This document shows, piece after piece, positions 23,694-34,499 of a stretch of 64,000 nt of DNA. The stretch's first letter is position 1, and each line of letters opens with the position of its first letter. The stretch lies in contig JAXQJY010000030.1 of assembly GCA_037042185.1 (NCBI GenBank), forward strand, positions 186,001 to 250,000, written 5' to 3'. A program made the position numbers and the translations under genes. Under the pieces are notes generated by a model that had not been told where the DNA came from, made no database searches, and saw nothing but the letters and a program-made list of their open reading frames with translations. Source of the stretch: Sordariomycetes sp. S80-01Y. Its lineage: Eukaryota > Ascomycota > Sordariomycetes.

Positions 23694-25541
23694 TCAGACC
23701 TTCCCAGCTCCTTGAGGACCCGCGCTCACCTCACCGCGGTCCTTGACGCCGGCATCTTCAAATATGTACAGCTCCCGTTCAGCCTTGGTAGAGTACTTTG
23801 GCAGGTGACGGAAGATAACCGGGATCAACGATGCCGTAATAATCGAAATTCCGAGGAACCCAATCACGCATCCAAATCCAGTTGTGTATCTTGGGGCGTC
23901 GCTCGAGGGCCAAATGTAGCTCGAGTACAGCGCAGAACAAACGCCGATGCTGTTGGTGATTGCAATAGAAACGGCCCGCTTCTCGGCTGGCAGTGCAAGG
24001 GTCTCCGAGGTCCAACTGAGAATCAAGGGTGCCGTGGGATATAGACCACCGATGTACAGGCACATGAACGCATATCGTGCCTTGTCGTGCGTGACGGTGA
24101 GGCCAACAACAGCGCTGATCCATGCAACAACCAAGCCGCCAACAATGTGCCATCGCCGTTCGCGGTACTTGTCGGAAGTGTATGGCAGGACGAGAAGTAC
24201 CACGGTGCCAACCTGGGGTCTGTCAGCCAAAGCCTCAACAATTATCATCCCGATGACTTACACCCCACACGGGAACCGTCATCCACTGAACCTCCACACC
24301 ACTGTAACCCATGCTTTTCAGGACAGTCGGGATGAAATACGAGATGCTCGTCGAAGAGTTCTGAGTGATGTAGACAATAATGAAGAAGTACATTCTCACA
24401 TCGACGAGAGAGGCCTTGAACGCCTGCCAGCTCGTCAACTTCTTGCCGTTCGTGCCCGCGTCTTTCTTGTCAAGGATGATGCGCGCCACAGCCACCGCTC
24501 GCTCTTCCGTCGTGAGCTTGGCAGTTTTGTCGTGCGGGTAGTCCAGGACGAGAAACTTGGCGATGAAAGCTATCCCAACGGTCATGACACCCTCAATGAT
24601 GAAGAGCCACCGCCACCCTTCCATGCCATTAGCGCCCTCTAGGCTGGAGATGACGGCGCCGGCGATCAGGCCAGAGGCTGCTCCAGCGAAACAGATAGCG
24701 GTGTAGAAGAGACTAAAGCGCTTGCCTGGGGGTGTTATTTAGAACACAGCAACCCGTGGAGTATTATATAGAGGACTCACCCATCTCATTGCTTTTGTAC
24801 CAGCAAGACATGATATACAACACGCCGGGGAAGAAGCCTGCTTCAAGCACCCCGAGGAAGAAGCGACACACGATGATGTCTCGGCTGTTGCGGACCTGCG
24901 ACATGGCACAGCAAAGCGCCCCCCAAGCCTGTTGGTTTCATCAGTCCTCTGCTCACGCTATTAAAATTGGAGACTCGGGCTGAGCATACTCCCATTAAGC
25001 AAGAAAGGTACCAGGAAGGCGAAATTCGATACAAGATCATGTTGGATGGGACCTCCCAAAGGAGATAGCCCAGAAAGAAGATTGCAATCAAGGTCGCATA
25101 GTCTGGCAGCAATCAGATTCTGTATAGTCTTGCTTCGGATTTGGTCCATCCTTACCAGTATCAGAGAGCCCAATGTCTTCGCTCATGCCAGCTGCATTGG
25201 CATTGCCCTTTCACATGTCAGTCCAGCCGCCTTGAATGTCAGGTACCTCAAAGTGAACACGGATCACTCACGATGTTATTGCGGTCCACGTAGGCCATGA
25301 CGCACATGAACCATAAGATGGGAATCTGGTAAAGGTCCACCTTACGGAGCATCTTTTTCTCTACAGCCGTGCCGGGCGTGTAGTTCTGGATTGCTTGCGC
25401 AACTTCGTCTCCCGCGAAGCCATACTTCCCATTATACTCGGCATGATGGTCGACGATATGTGAACGGCCGATATCTTGACTGACGACTTGGTCGATTTCG
25501 GGATTCTTTACGTCAGTTGAGGTTTTGCGTGCTTTGGTCAT
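23694..25541 (-). CDS. MFS transporter, Dal5/ACS anion:cation symporter type
   Basis: Six exons (complement of 23694..24212, 24262..24725, 24781..24928, 24990..25102, 25156..25207, 25272..25541) give 521 residues in one frame. An acidic, soluble N-terminus of about 65 residues is followed by KKMLRKVDLYQIPILWFM and AYVDRNNIGNA, the first-helix signature of the allantoate/nicotinate/vitamin permease group. GYLLWEVPSNMIL, RFFLGVLEAGFFPGVLY and WRWLFIIEG are also diagnostic. There are about 12 transmembrane helices. Substrates of this family are small organic anions (allantoate, nicotinate, pantothenate, quinate relatives); which applies here cannot be told. The gene is divergent from a Zn2Cys6 regulator and convergent with the PhyH oxygenase, so a shared pathway is plausible. 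Exon boundaries were chosen by frame and family fit. Confidence 0.88.
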
Positions 25542-26192
25542 TTTGGTGATGATGCAGTTATGTTGGATTGAGGAAGACCAGTGGTGTTGTATCCTCGCAG
25601 CGAGGCTAACGAGGGGGTACCATTTATCCAAGTCCCTTATCCCAGTCAAGCGACAACCTCTCAGCTCAGTTGATAAGAGCTAGGTAGACCACCGGTATAT
25701 CCTCATCCGCTGATGATTGCCGCAACACATCCACTTGATGTTGAGGAGTCGTGTCTGGGGTGTCGGAAGCATCCGACCACCTCTACGCCTCGCGGGTCCA
25801 TCCGGCGTACTAATAACTCATCGCTGACCTGCTTATCACATCTCCAACTGTCCCCAAGCAGATAACAAGACTAATGCGGCTAGGGTCGGATTCCCTTTCC
25901 CCAGAATTTCTCCAGTTCGCCCCAAATCAGATGATATATCAGGCATAGCTGATTGGGGAGTGTCGGGTCCGCCCCGATTATTCCAATCAGAGCGTCCTTG
26001 GAAGCTGCATCACACGACGGATATTGATAGGCATGGACCGCGAGAGGCCGCGAGCTGTATATATAGCGATACGTAACATTGGCTTCCCGAGAGGTCGGAT
26101 GTTTCCGTCTTCCCCCATTCTGCCCCTTTCGCGCCGCTACACCCAGCACCACCCGGCCCGGTCCTGGGAAGCTGTATGATCGATTGAATGCA
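25542..26192. promoter_or_regulatory. Divergent promoter between MFS transporter and Zn2Cys6 regulator
   Basis: 651 bases. A TATATATAG element near 26056-26064 lies about 130 bases before the regulator start. CGG-type triplets occur several times (for example around 25793 and 26093), the half-sites used by Zn2Cys6 proteins, but none forms a clear inverted or direct pair. Regulation of the transporter by the divergent regulator is inference. Confidence 0.4.
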
Positions 26193-28501
26193 ATGTCGGC
26201 TTCAGAATTCACAAGTCACCAGTCATCGGCGGCGCGGACAAGAATATCGCGCGCATGCGTTGCGTGTCAACAGAAGAAGCAAAAGGTATCATAGAATCTC
26301 TCAATTGAATAGGACATCGACTTATCGTAAACAGTGTGATGGGCGCACTCCATCTTGTAGAAACTGCCTGAGGGCGGACAGAGGTGAGACCGGGCCGGTG
26401 CGGCTCGGAGTTGTAGCTGAGTGACGCCAGTCTGTATCATACGCGACCCGTCCACGAAGCGACAACATCCTCGGGGCTACCTCGAAGGACTAGAACAAGA
26501 TAATGCATCACTCAAAAGCCTCGTCGATGTGCTCGAGCACAAGCTCAAAGAGCTTCAGACAAACGCTGGGGTCTCTTTGAGCAGTGGCAGCCGCGGCGAT
26601 TCACATGATAAGTCAGTTGACTGTGTTTGACATTTGGCAACAGAGAACTGACGCACATAAAATCAGTCGCGTCGCAAACACGATGGGTTTTGCAGACAGT
26701 ACGAACACGCTAGAGACCAACAGCACGTCAGCAGGTGTCTTCGGCGAGACTCCCACATCTTTGAACACGCAGGATCATGATCAAATCAACGACCCAAAGG
26801 CCGCCGAGGATGGCACAAACCTCGAGATGCTGTGTCTACGGTCAGCCGGGGCGGACCCTCATTACTTCGGATCCTCCTCAGCATACTCCTTCACCAAGAT
26901 CTTCTCAGCTTCCCTGCGAGCTGTGCGATCAAAGGCGCCGGGGATGAGCTTGTCCGGCGTTGCAGATAGCTTCACACAATCTCGACCGACACCAAGTCCT
27001 GCTCCCTTGCCGGACAGATCACTGACTACGATGCTCACTTCAGCATACTTCGAGCAGATACACCCTCAGTTTCCGTTTCTGCATCGACCGACGTATTTAC
27101 AGTGGGAGGAAGAAGTCTTGCGGGCTTGCGAGCAGGGCTACGCGCCTGAGCCGACCAAAGCGTTCTTTGTGTACGCCGTAAGTGCCCTGACACTCCAGCT
27201 GAATTCCTCCTTCACCGCAAATATCATCGTTGATATTTCTAGCTCTCTGCTATTGGGGCCTTGACAGGTCCACTTGCCGGTGGCTCCTTGCCTGAAGGTC
27301 TATATGCATCAGCTGAAAATCTCTTCGAGCATGTGGTGAAGCTCAACACACTTGAGTCTATCCAAGCCATTCTTTGCTGCGCCATGTATTCGATACGCTC
27401 ACCCGTTGGGGTCTCGGTGTGGCTGCTATCGGGGCTTGCCCTTCGACAGTGCACCGAGTTGGGCCTGCATCGAAAGCTGTCCTGGAGCAAGTTCGATGCA
27501 AACCCTCTCAAGACTCAGCTGCGAAGACGCATCTTTTGGTGTTGCTACAACCTGGACCGAGCTATATCGGTGACATTGGGCAGGCCTCAGGGTATCACGG
27601 ACGGAGACATAAATGTTGAGGTAAGCGAAGCTCCCTACGACCGCGTTGCAGGCTGGCTGACCTTCATCAGTTTCCTCTTGACATTGACGACGAAGATCTC
27701 ACGCTGAACGGCACACGCTGCGATCCGAGAACCAGTACTACCGCCCCGAGCACAACAATGTCGGCAGCCATACACACTATTCGTCTAAGGGCCATATGGG
27801 CAAAGATACAAAGCTCCGTATATCCCCAGGTCAACATCAGCAACCATCCCACCTCAAGCTTTCTAATCGATAAACTCAAACAGGAGCTTGACGAATGGCT
27901 GGAAGTCTCGCCTCCGCAGCTACGCTCAAATGAAGAGCACAACAATGCCTTTGGATCACGGGAGTGGTTCGAGCTGATGTACCATCACTCCATACTTCTC
28001 CTGTACCGGTACTCTCTCGGCAACCCACGGGAGGCCCCATGTCCCGCAACGTACTTGGCGTGTGCTCAGTCAGGCGCTCGTCTCTGCACCGGCTATCGAC
28101 AGCTCTACGTGAGCAACCGCCTCACTGACACCTGGGCCAGCCTGCACAACCTATTCCTGGGTGGCGTGACTTTCATCTACTGTCTCTGGTCAAGCTCGGA
28201 GACAAGGGCACATTTCAGGCTCGACACTGTCTCGAATATCTGCACGGCCTGCACTGTGGTCTTGTCCATCACAGCGGAACGGTGGCAATCGGCCGCTTCG
28301 TACCGGAATGCATTCGACATGCTCACCAGCGCTACTCTCTCGATGCTCGTGGAAACGAAGGCGTCGGCTACGGAGCCCAGCTTCCCTATATTGCCTTCCT
28401 CGGAGCACGACGACTTCTCTGGGTGGTTCGCGGACATGGCTGACATTGGAATCTGCACCTCCGTCGAAGACTTGTTGTCAACAATGTTGGAGCCTCAATG
28501 A
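26193..28501 (+). CDS. Zn(II)2Cys6 transcription factor with fungal_trans domain (1)
   Basis: Six exons (26193..26285, 26335..26383, 26431..26611, 26667..27177, 27243..27620, 27671..28501) give 680 residues. The zinc cluster is assembled across two introns: Cys22-x2-Cys25-x6-Cys32-x6-Cys39-x2-Cys42-x6-Cys49, starting at RACVACQQKKQK. A short coiled-coil dimerisation helix follows (about 65-90, GYLEGLEQDNASLKSLVDVL). The middle homology region begins near QIHPQFPFLHRPTYLQW and includes RRRIFWCCYNLDRAISVTLG and the acidic DIDDED stretch. It should be a nuclear DNA-binding regulator recognising CGG triplets. The gene is divergent from the ACS-type transporter. The start MSASEF is the first ATG after the TATA element that leads into the cluster. 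The third intron (26612-26666) is the least certain. Confidence 0.87.
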
Positions 28502-28576
28502 AGACACATACCAAAATATATGACCTCCGAAGGCTTTCATCTTGACTTTCATGGTCGGCGATCACCCGCACGGCAT

Positions 28577-29164
28577 TCAGCTCAGTGGCTTCTGCGGGCG
28601 CAGAAATGCCAATGCTGAAACTAGAACATCATGCACATTCACAGTGACTAACATGGGAAGTCTTGCGATGGATTTCGGGAGAATGTCGCTGACCACGGGA
28701 AGCATGAGCTCTCTTTGCGTCTCACATATTCGGGCCGCCCCTACTTCCCCAGCCGTGGCCTCGTAAAGGGTATCTCGATCCATCAAGTGCAAATCCGCCT
28801 TGTCGACTCTTCCGCGAGCCGCCCAGTGGCTGTCATCGTACGGCCAGGGCGTTGTGTGGTCCCTTGTCCTGGAACAGGTGATTGCTATTAAATATTTGCT
28901 ACGTGCGATCACATCAAGGTACGTGGTAGCTCGGGTCGAGTACAAAACCGCCGTCAAAAGCTTTACGGCGAGGTCAGTGAGACTCTGTCCCCGCATGCCT
29001 GCCTGACTCGAGAGGAAACAAAGTGTCTTAGATTCAAACTGGCGCCTATTACGCAAGACTGTGTCCCCGGCTGTTGTCTCAATGTGCCTTACGGCCGCAT
29101 GTAGCCTTGAGCTAGCCTGCATAAGCTCCGCCGTCAACCAGTCCCCTGGGTGCGTCTCTTGCAT
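28577..29164 (-). CDS. Uncharacterised open frame of 195 codons (weak)
   Basis: A continuous minus-strand frame starting MQETHPGDWLTAELM, convergent with the regulator that ends at 28501. I recognise no domain. Composition is plausible for a folded helical protein, with a hydrophobic stretch around DLAVKLLTAVLYSTRATTYL. There is no strong G/C third-position bias and no clear TATA upstream, so it may be chance, a fragment of an older gene, or one exon of a larger model extending past 29164. Confidence 0.25.
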   Translation of the reverse strand: MQETHPGDWLTAELMQASSRLHAAVRHIETTAGDTVLRNRRQFESKTLCFLSSQAGMRGQSLTDLAVKLLTAVLYSTRATTYLDVIARSKYLIAITCSRTRDHTTPWPYDDSHWAARGRVDKADLHLMDRDTLYEATAGEVGAARICETQRELMLPVVSDILPKSIARLPMLVTVNVHDVLVSALAFLRPQKPLS

Positions 29165-29345
29165 ACCATGCAGCGCGGATCAAAAAATGACGAACTAGCG
29201 ATGATTAAACGTAAATTACCCTAGCCAGTGTGAGTGAACGCAGCTGAATCGAGCCACCTGTGCAAACCGCAGTAAGCCCATGCAGCAGCAGAACCGGTTG
29301 ACGTACTACGGATACCCTTCGTGAAGGAACCGAGCAGGGAAGAAA

Positions 29346-29352
29346 TATAAAG
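29346..29352 (+). promoter_or_regulatory. TATA box of the small gene at 29445
   Basis: TATAAAG, 99 bases before the candidate start codon. This is the main reason to take the following small gene seriously. Confidence 0.45.
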
Positions 29353-29444
29353 AGCCTTCGCTGGGCTGCTCTTCTCCTACTAGCAGAGCTCGTACTATCT
29401 CAGCAGCATATCCTTCCAAGCATTGGCCCGCCTTCATCACCGAA

Positions 29445-29764
29445 ATGTCACACATGAGTATGGTGTAAGTCGCAAAGTTCACTTGAACAACCCTCGGTCC
29501 CGGTCAAGATTCGATGCTCATCCCATCGACAGCTCCTGCAACTCTTGCTATACTGGCGGAGTTGCATCAGGGACCCAACAGCCCAGCATCACAATGGACC
29601 GGTGGATGGATGAGACGAACCATTACCTCGCCTTTCTCGTGAACGGAGCCTCGAGTTTGCCGCAGCGCACGGCTGCGCTTCAGAACACGATAGCAGGTAG
29701 TCATGAATATGTACAAGCAAGGAAGATCAGAAAATACTTTGGAATTGAGTTGACGAGAGCGTGA
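29445..29764 (+). CDS. Small hypothetical protein of 83 residues, two exons
   Basis: Exon 1 is 29445..29464 and exon 2 is 29533..29764, joined across a 68-nt intron with a canonical GTAAGT donor and CAG acceptor. Splicing gives MSHMSMVSCNSCYTGG at the N-terminus and a frame that stays open to a stop at 29762-29764. The protein has a CxxC-like pair early (CNSC) and is otherwise helical and soluble (RWMDETNHYLAFLV, LPQRTAALQNTIAG). There is no recognised family, signal peptide or membrane segment. A TATAAAG box at the right distance, a suitable ATG context and the textbook intron support it. Against it: it is short, and no homologue comes to mind. A second small intron near 29697 is possible. 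Confidence 0.4.
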
Positions 29765-30063
29765 TGTCGTTCTCTTTGACGGCATCAGTTGGACAAGTTG
29801 GGGTTCGGGTCACAATGGCTTCAAGTACGAGGACAAGGAATCGGAACAAATACTCCGCAATTATCACTTGGAACTCCAAACGCCCTTTTCGCTTACGTCG
29901 CGCTGATGCATTAGTGCCAAAAGGGAGGCAGCATTGATTACATGGAGAAGCTCGTGCAGGAGGACGGACGTGGCGGCAAGGAAGACAAAAAGAAAAAAAG
30001 AAAACAGCCCCGGTACGCGGACCGTAGAGTCTAGGGTCCGAGAAAGTTCGGGGAAGAAAATTC

Positions 30064-30068
30064 AAAAA
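30064..30068 (-). terminator. Pol III terminator of tRNA-Leu
   Basis: A run of five T on the minus strand, five bases past the 3' end of the tRNA, as expected for RNA polymerase III termination. Confidence 0.7.
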
Positions 30069-30072
30069 GGTA

Positions 30073-30151
30073 TGACAAGGAAGGGATTCGAACCCTTGCT
30101 CTTTCGAACTGCGACCTGAACACAGCGCCTTAACCACTCGGCCACCTTGCC
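30073..30151 (-). tRNA. tRNA-Leu (anticodon CAG)
   Basis: The minus strand folds as a full cloverleaf of 79 nt: acceptor stem GGCAAGG/CCTTGTC with one G-U pair and discriminator A, D stem GCC/GGC around GAGTGGTTAA, anticodon stem CTGTG/CGCAG with loop TTCAGGT (anticodon CAG), an 11-nt variable arm, and T arm AAGGG/CCCTT around TTCGAAT. The enlarged variable arm and A discriminator fit a leucine isoacceptor reading CUG. There is no intron. The CCA end is not encoded, as usual in eukaryotes. Confidence 0.93.
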
Positions 30152-30616
30152 TTGGATGCAAATTGTACACGCTAAGCTGTACAAGAACATGCCAGCACGC
30201 AGCCTCTGACACCGCCCAATTGCGGTCCATCTCCTGGTGCTGATTACAGGGCATTGCCATTCTGCTCAGCCAAGATTGTGAGTCCGTGGGCTTGAGACTA
30301 AGTGCTACAGTCCAAGATGGGAGGCGGGTTTCTTCTCGACGAAGAAATCGATGGCATGACGCTGAAAAGATGTCGGATTTTGGAAACGTTACCCACTGTC
30401 TCGTACTTCCAAGCATTGTCTGAGCCATCAAAGGCGGCGAGAAAAGCAAAACACATCATAGTTCGCAACACAGAGTACAGGACGCTATATTCATATCTCT
30501 TCCTGGTCACTCCAGATAGAAAACGCAAGTAAGCCACGGCCCTCGTCGACGAATATTTTCGTGTGCTCCCGTAGGCCCGTAGGGTAGCCTCCTGGACGCG
30601 ATGCGCGCAAAAGCCT

Positions 30617-30982
30617 TCAGATCCCGGCCAACACACAGGCAATCGATAACGCCGCGGGCAGCGTCTGCACAAAAAGGATCTTAGTACTAGCCGTGAGACC
30701 TCCAAAAATACCCGCGACAGACACGCAGCCGAGGAAGAAGAGCTGGATCTGAGTCGCGAACTCAGGGACGGGGTGGAGGAGCCCCCAGCCCAGCCCAGCC
30801 GCGAGGAAGCCGTTGTACAGGCCCTGGTTGGCGCCGAGGGTCTTTGTCTGTTCCGCGAAGGCCGGGGAGAGATTGAAAGCTTTGCGGCCTTGGGGCTTGG
30901 TCCACAGGGCCATCTCGAGGACGGTGATGTAGACGTGGGTGAGGCCGACGAAGGCAGTCCCGGCGAGGGCGAGGGTAGGCAT
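30617..30982 (-). CDS. DUF1304 family small membrane protein
   Basis: A single exon of 121 residues beginning MPTLALAGTAFVGLTHVYI. Four hydrophobic segments span nearly the whole chain. The block TKTLGANQGLYNGFLAAGL and the preceding EMALWTKPQGRKAF are hallmarks of DUF1304, a family shared by bacteria and fungi whose function is unknown. The N-terminal hydrophobic stretch is the first membrane helix rather than a cleaved signal. On the minus strand a TATAAATAG element at about 31308-31316 lies some 330 bases upstream, which would imply a long leader. No functional link to the neighbouring tRNA or SDA1 gene is evident. Confidence 0.85.
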   Translation of the reverse strand: MPTLALAGTAFVGLTHVYITVLEMALWTKPQGRKAFNLSPAFAEQTKTLGANQGLYNGFLAAGLGWGLLHPVPEFATQIQLFFLGCVSVAGIFGGLTASTKILFVQTLPAALSIACVLAGI

Positions 30983-31574
30983 GGCGACGGTGTGATATCA
31001 AGCTCGGTTCTGTTCGAATGGAGGCGCGCGTAGTGACAGCTCAGGGGAGCAGGACGGATGCAATGGTGATTCAATTGATGGATGTAGGAGTCAAGACACG
31101 ATGGCTGAGACTGTTTCCTCCTCAGACTCTCCTAGAGCCCGTGCGTGGGAATGCCGGGTGGCTTCCTATTTGGGCCTGTCAGTGCTGACTCGAAGCCACA
31201 GCGGGATGCTCCAGGTGTTTCAGTGGCCTAGAGTCGAGACGAGCTCTTGCGATTGATAAGGCTCAATCGTGAAGCACCTGCGTGTCATGTCAATGCGATC
31301 ACCATTGCTATTTATAGGCTGGAAATAATCATGGACAGCTGCTTCTGGAGTACGGCAGTACTAGTAACAGGCCCGTACAAGTTGTAGTAACAGATGTCAG
31401 CAGGTGGTGCGACCCTGAGGTGCGCCGAGCAAATTCCTTATCTTATCAGCTCCTCCAAAATTTCCAAAAAAGTTTCCTCCCCGCGGTGCCTCCAACCACC
31501 TCGCCTGGTCTTGACCAGCCAAACCTCTCCCCATCAACCAATTTCTCAAGAGTCTCATCTCGTCGCTCGCCACA

Positions 31575-33764
31575 ATGCCAAAACGCAAAGTCGCAGCGCT
31601 CGAGAAGCTCGATGCTGATTTCGCCAGTCTGCAGTACAAGATCCGCCGCGATCCCAAGTCCTACATCGACGACTTCCAGCGGCAATGGGACCACTACGAG
31701 GCGCAGAAGGACATATTCCTCGTCGACCCGTCGGGCGCATCCGTCGAAGCAAACGAGAACTTTCACAACCTCATTGACTTGATCGCACACGTCGCCGACT
31801 GCTACCCTGAGCAAACGAGGACGTTTCCCGAAGATCTGAAGACGGTTTTGACGGAGCACCATGCTACCCTCGCGCCCGAGTTACGAGAGAAGATCGTGGG
31901 TAGCCTGGTGCTGTTGCGGAGGAAAGAGCTTATCGACTCGACGAATGTCCTGACGTGCCTGTTCCCGATCCTCGTTTCGTCGCCGAGCAAGACCTTCCGC
32001 GGCGAGCTCTTCGGCAAGATCCTCAGCGACATGCGAAACTCCAACACCAAGACCATCAACCACCCCCTCAACCGAACGATACAGACCGTCCTCTACAACC
32101 TCGTCACCGGCGACCGGTCCTCCCCACGCGCCATCTGGGCCATCAAGCTGACCCGAGAGCTGTGGAAACGCCAAATATGGACCGACGCAAAGCCCGTCGA
32201 CGTCATGAAGGAGGCGTGCCTGGCGGACAACGAGAAGGTGGTTGTTGGAGCGGTGCGCTTCTTCCTCGGCGGAGACAAGGAGCGTGAGGAGCTCGAGGAC
32301 GAGAGCTCAGATGAAGAGGTGGATCTGTCAAAGGTGCGGCATCACATTGCAATCAACAAAAAGAGCAAGAAGAGCAAGAAGGCGTACGACAAGGCTGTCA
32401 GCAAGGTACACAGACAGGAGAGGCAGAAGAACAAGCCCCATCCGCTCAACTTCTCGGCATTGCACCTGTTGCATGATCCTCAAGATTTTGCGGAGCAGCT
32501 GTTCCAGAAACATTTGCGGAATACCAAGACGAAGCTGTCGCAGGATACAAAACTCCTGGTGTTGCAGCTTGTCACACGTCTAGTTGGTCTGCATAAGTTG
32601 ACGATTGTTGCGCTTTACTCGTGGTTCATCAAGTACTTGACGCCCCGGCAGTCGAATGTCACGTCTTTCCTGGCGTGTCTGGCGCAGGGAACACATAACC
32701 TGGTACCGCCAGATGTACTCGAGCCACTGCTTCAGAAGATCGCCAACGAGTTTGTGTCAGAAGCCGCTGCGAACGAGGTGGCATCCGCTGGTATCAACTC
32801 CATCCGCGAGATTTGCGCAAGGCAGCCTCTGGCGATGACAGATACGCTGCTCCAGGACTTGGTGCAGTACAGGAAGAGCAAAGACAAAGGTGTCATGATG
32901 GCAGCAAAGGGTCTGCTATCGCTGTACCGGGAGGCGAACCCGGAGTTGCTGAAGAGGAAGGATCGCGGCAAGGATGCCACCATAGGACTCAGCGCAGGCA
33001 CGCTGGCCACCACCAAGTTCGGAGAGGAGATCACAGGCCAGATCGAAGGCTTGGATCTGCTCGAGAAGTGGAAGGAGGACGAGAAGAAGAGGAAACGCGC
33101 CGAGAAGGGCCTGCCGGAGGATGCCGCGACGGACGAGGAGAACGAGGAAGAGTCCGATGGCTGGGAGGTCGACTCGGACGACAGCTCCGACTCTGGCGGC
33201 TGGATCAACGTTTCAGACTCGGAAGATGACGAGCCCGCCTCGAAAAAGGCCAAGACCGAAGAGGAAGAGGAGGCGAACAAGGAGAACGAAGCCGAGATGA
33301 AGCGGATATCCGACTTGGCCACCACCACCATCCTCACCCCCGCCGACCTCGCCAAGCTCCAGGAGCTACGCGCCGCAGCCTCCATCAACAAGGCCATGGG
33401 CGCCCGTCGCTCCCGCAAGCAGGACACCAACACGAGCCGGCACCAGGACGACGAGCTCACCGCCGAGAACATCGAGGCGCCCGCGCGCCTGAGGAAGCTC
33501 ACCAAGGAGGAGAAGGTCGCGCTCGCCAAGGAGGGCAAGCCGGCCAGGGAGGAGCACAAGAGCACGACGGCCATCAACAAGAGCAAGAAGGAGGCCGCGG
33601 GCAAGAGCACGAGCAACAAGGAGAAGGCGAGGAAGAAGAACTTCCTGATGACGCTGGGCAAGGCGCGGAGCAAACACAAGCGGAGTCTGACGGAGACGAG
33701 CAAGGTGCTGAGAGGGCACGTTAACAGGAGCTCGAGGGGTGGGAGGAGACGGAACGGAGTTTAG
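31575..33764 (+). CDS. SDA1: SDA1 family protein, 60S ribosome biogenesis and export
   Basis: A single exon of 729 residues. The N-terminus MPKRKVAALEKLDADFASLQYKI and following DPKSYIDDFQRQWDHYEAQ, then NFHNLIDLIAHVADCYPEQT, are the conserved opening of SDA1, a nuclear protein needed for late assembly and export of the 60S subunit and for cell-cycle start in yeast. A helical-repeat region runs to about residue 480. It is followed by an acidic segment (EEESDGWEVDSDDSSDSGGW, about 520-550) and a Lys/Arg-rich C-terminus with KARSKHKRSLTETSKVLRGHV, characteristic of the family. The length fits fungal orthologues (about 720-770). The ATG is in a good context after a C/T-rich leader. Confidence 0.95.
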   Translation: MPKRKVAALEKLDADFASLQYKIRRDPKSYIDDFQRQWDHYEAQKDIFLVDPSGASVEANENFHNLIDLIAHVADCYPEQTRTFPEDLKTVLTEHHATLAPELREKIVGSLVLLRRKELIDSTNVLTCLFPILVSSPSKTFRGELFGKILSDMRNSNTKTINHPLNRTIQTVLYNLVTGDRSSPRAIWAIKLTRELWKRQIWTDAKPVDVMKEACLADNEKVVVGAVRFFLGGDKEREELEDESSDEEVDLSKVRHHIAINKKSKKSKKAYDKAVSKVHRQERQKNKPHPLNFSALHLLHDPQDFAEQLFQKHLRNTKTKLSQDTKLLVLQLVTRLVGLHKLTIVALYSWFIKYLTPRQSNVTSFLACLAQGTHNLVPPDVLEPLLQKIANEFVSEAAANEVASAGINSIREICARQPLAMTDTLLQDLVQYRKSKDKGVMMAAKGLLSLYREANPELLKRKDRGKDATIGLSAGTLATTKFGEEITGQIEGLDLLEKWKEDEKKRKRAEKGLPEDAATDEENEEESDGWEVDSDDSSDSGGWINVSDSEDDEPASKKAKTEEEEEANKENEAEMKRISDLATTTILTPADLAKLQELRAAASINKAMGARRSRKQDTNTSRHQDDELTAENIEAPARLRKLTKEEKVALAKEGKPAREEHKSTTAINKSKKEAAGKSTSNKEKARKKNFLMTLGKARSKHKRSLTETSKVLRGHVNRSSRGGRRRNGV

Positions 33765-34049
33765 GGGTTCTTTGCAGTCTACCTGTGTCTATGGGTATTA
33801 GCGTCAAAATGTCGGAAAACACTCGAACTCCTGCTGATAGGAGAGCTGATTCCCTTGAAGGACTAGCATTCGCATGCGAAACGTGATGCCATGACACAAC
33901 CATCTTTTGACACGGCGGGGATCAAACTCATTGGACTTGAAGGACCTAGAAGAACGTCTTCAGTTGGTTCACCCACACCAGCAAAGACTCGACATCCATA
34001 CCAACAATCCTATTTATACTTCCGCAATCAATCATTAATTGCCCAGAGT

Positions 34050-34480
34050 ACATCCATTGACACTTAGATCAACACGTACGTCAATAAGTATCCCAATACG
34101 CACATTAACACTGACTCGAAAGTCATATCATCACTCATACCAACCTTCAACCAACATCCATATAAACATTCATATCGCCACACATATCAACACATGCGCT
34201 AGCAGTCACTCATTGCTCATGGAATACTCACATCAACTGTTAGGTTAACACCTTCATCAACACCCACATCATTACTTAAGCCAACACTTATCCAGTACTC
34301 ATAACAGCACTCATGTCAACGTTCATATCAATACTTAAGCTAACACTTACCCCATGCTCATAAAATACTCGTAAATGCTCCCATCAATCCACGATCAACA
34401 TGGTAATAGTCGGCCAACACAAGTATAAACCTTCACATAACACACGATAACCACTTGCATCAACACTGGCGTACGGTGGA
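34050..34480 (+). repeat. Decayed 12-bp tandem repeat, block 2 (longest)
   Basis: About 25-30 imperfect tandem copies of a 12-base unit near ATCAACACTCAT. Between about 34055 and 34370 the 12-base register can be followed almost without break (units such as GATCAACACGTA, CATTAACACTGA, ATCAACACCCAC, GTCAACGTTCAT, GCTAACACTTAC). Copies differ at several positions each, indicating age. The orientation matches blocks 1 and 3. It lies downstream of SDA1. Confidence 0.75.
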
Positions 34481-34499
34481 ATCGGGCGCCTGCTTCTTC

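Noticed and set aside
32732-33703. 323-codon minus-strand frame rich in Ser and Leu
   Set aside because: Antisense shadow of the charged C-terminal half of SDA1.
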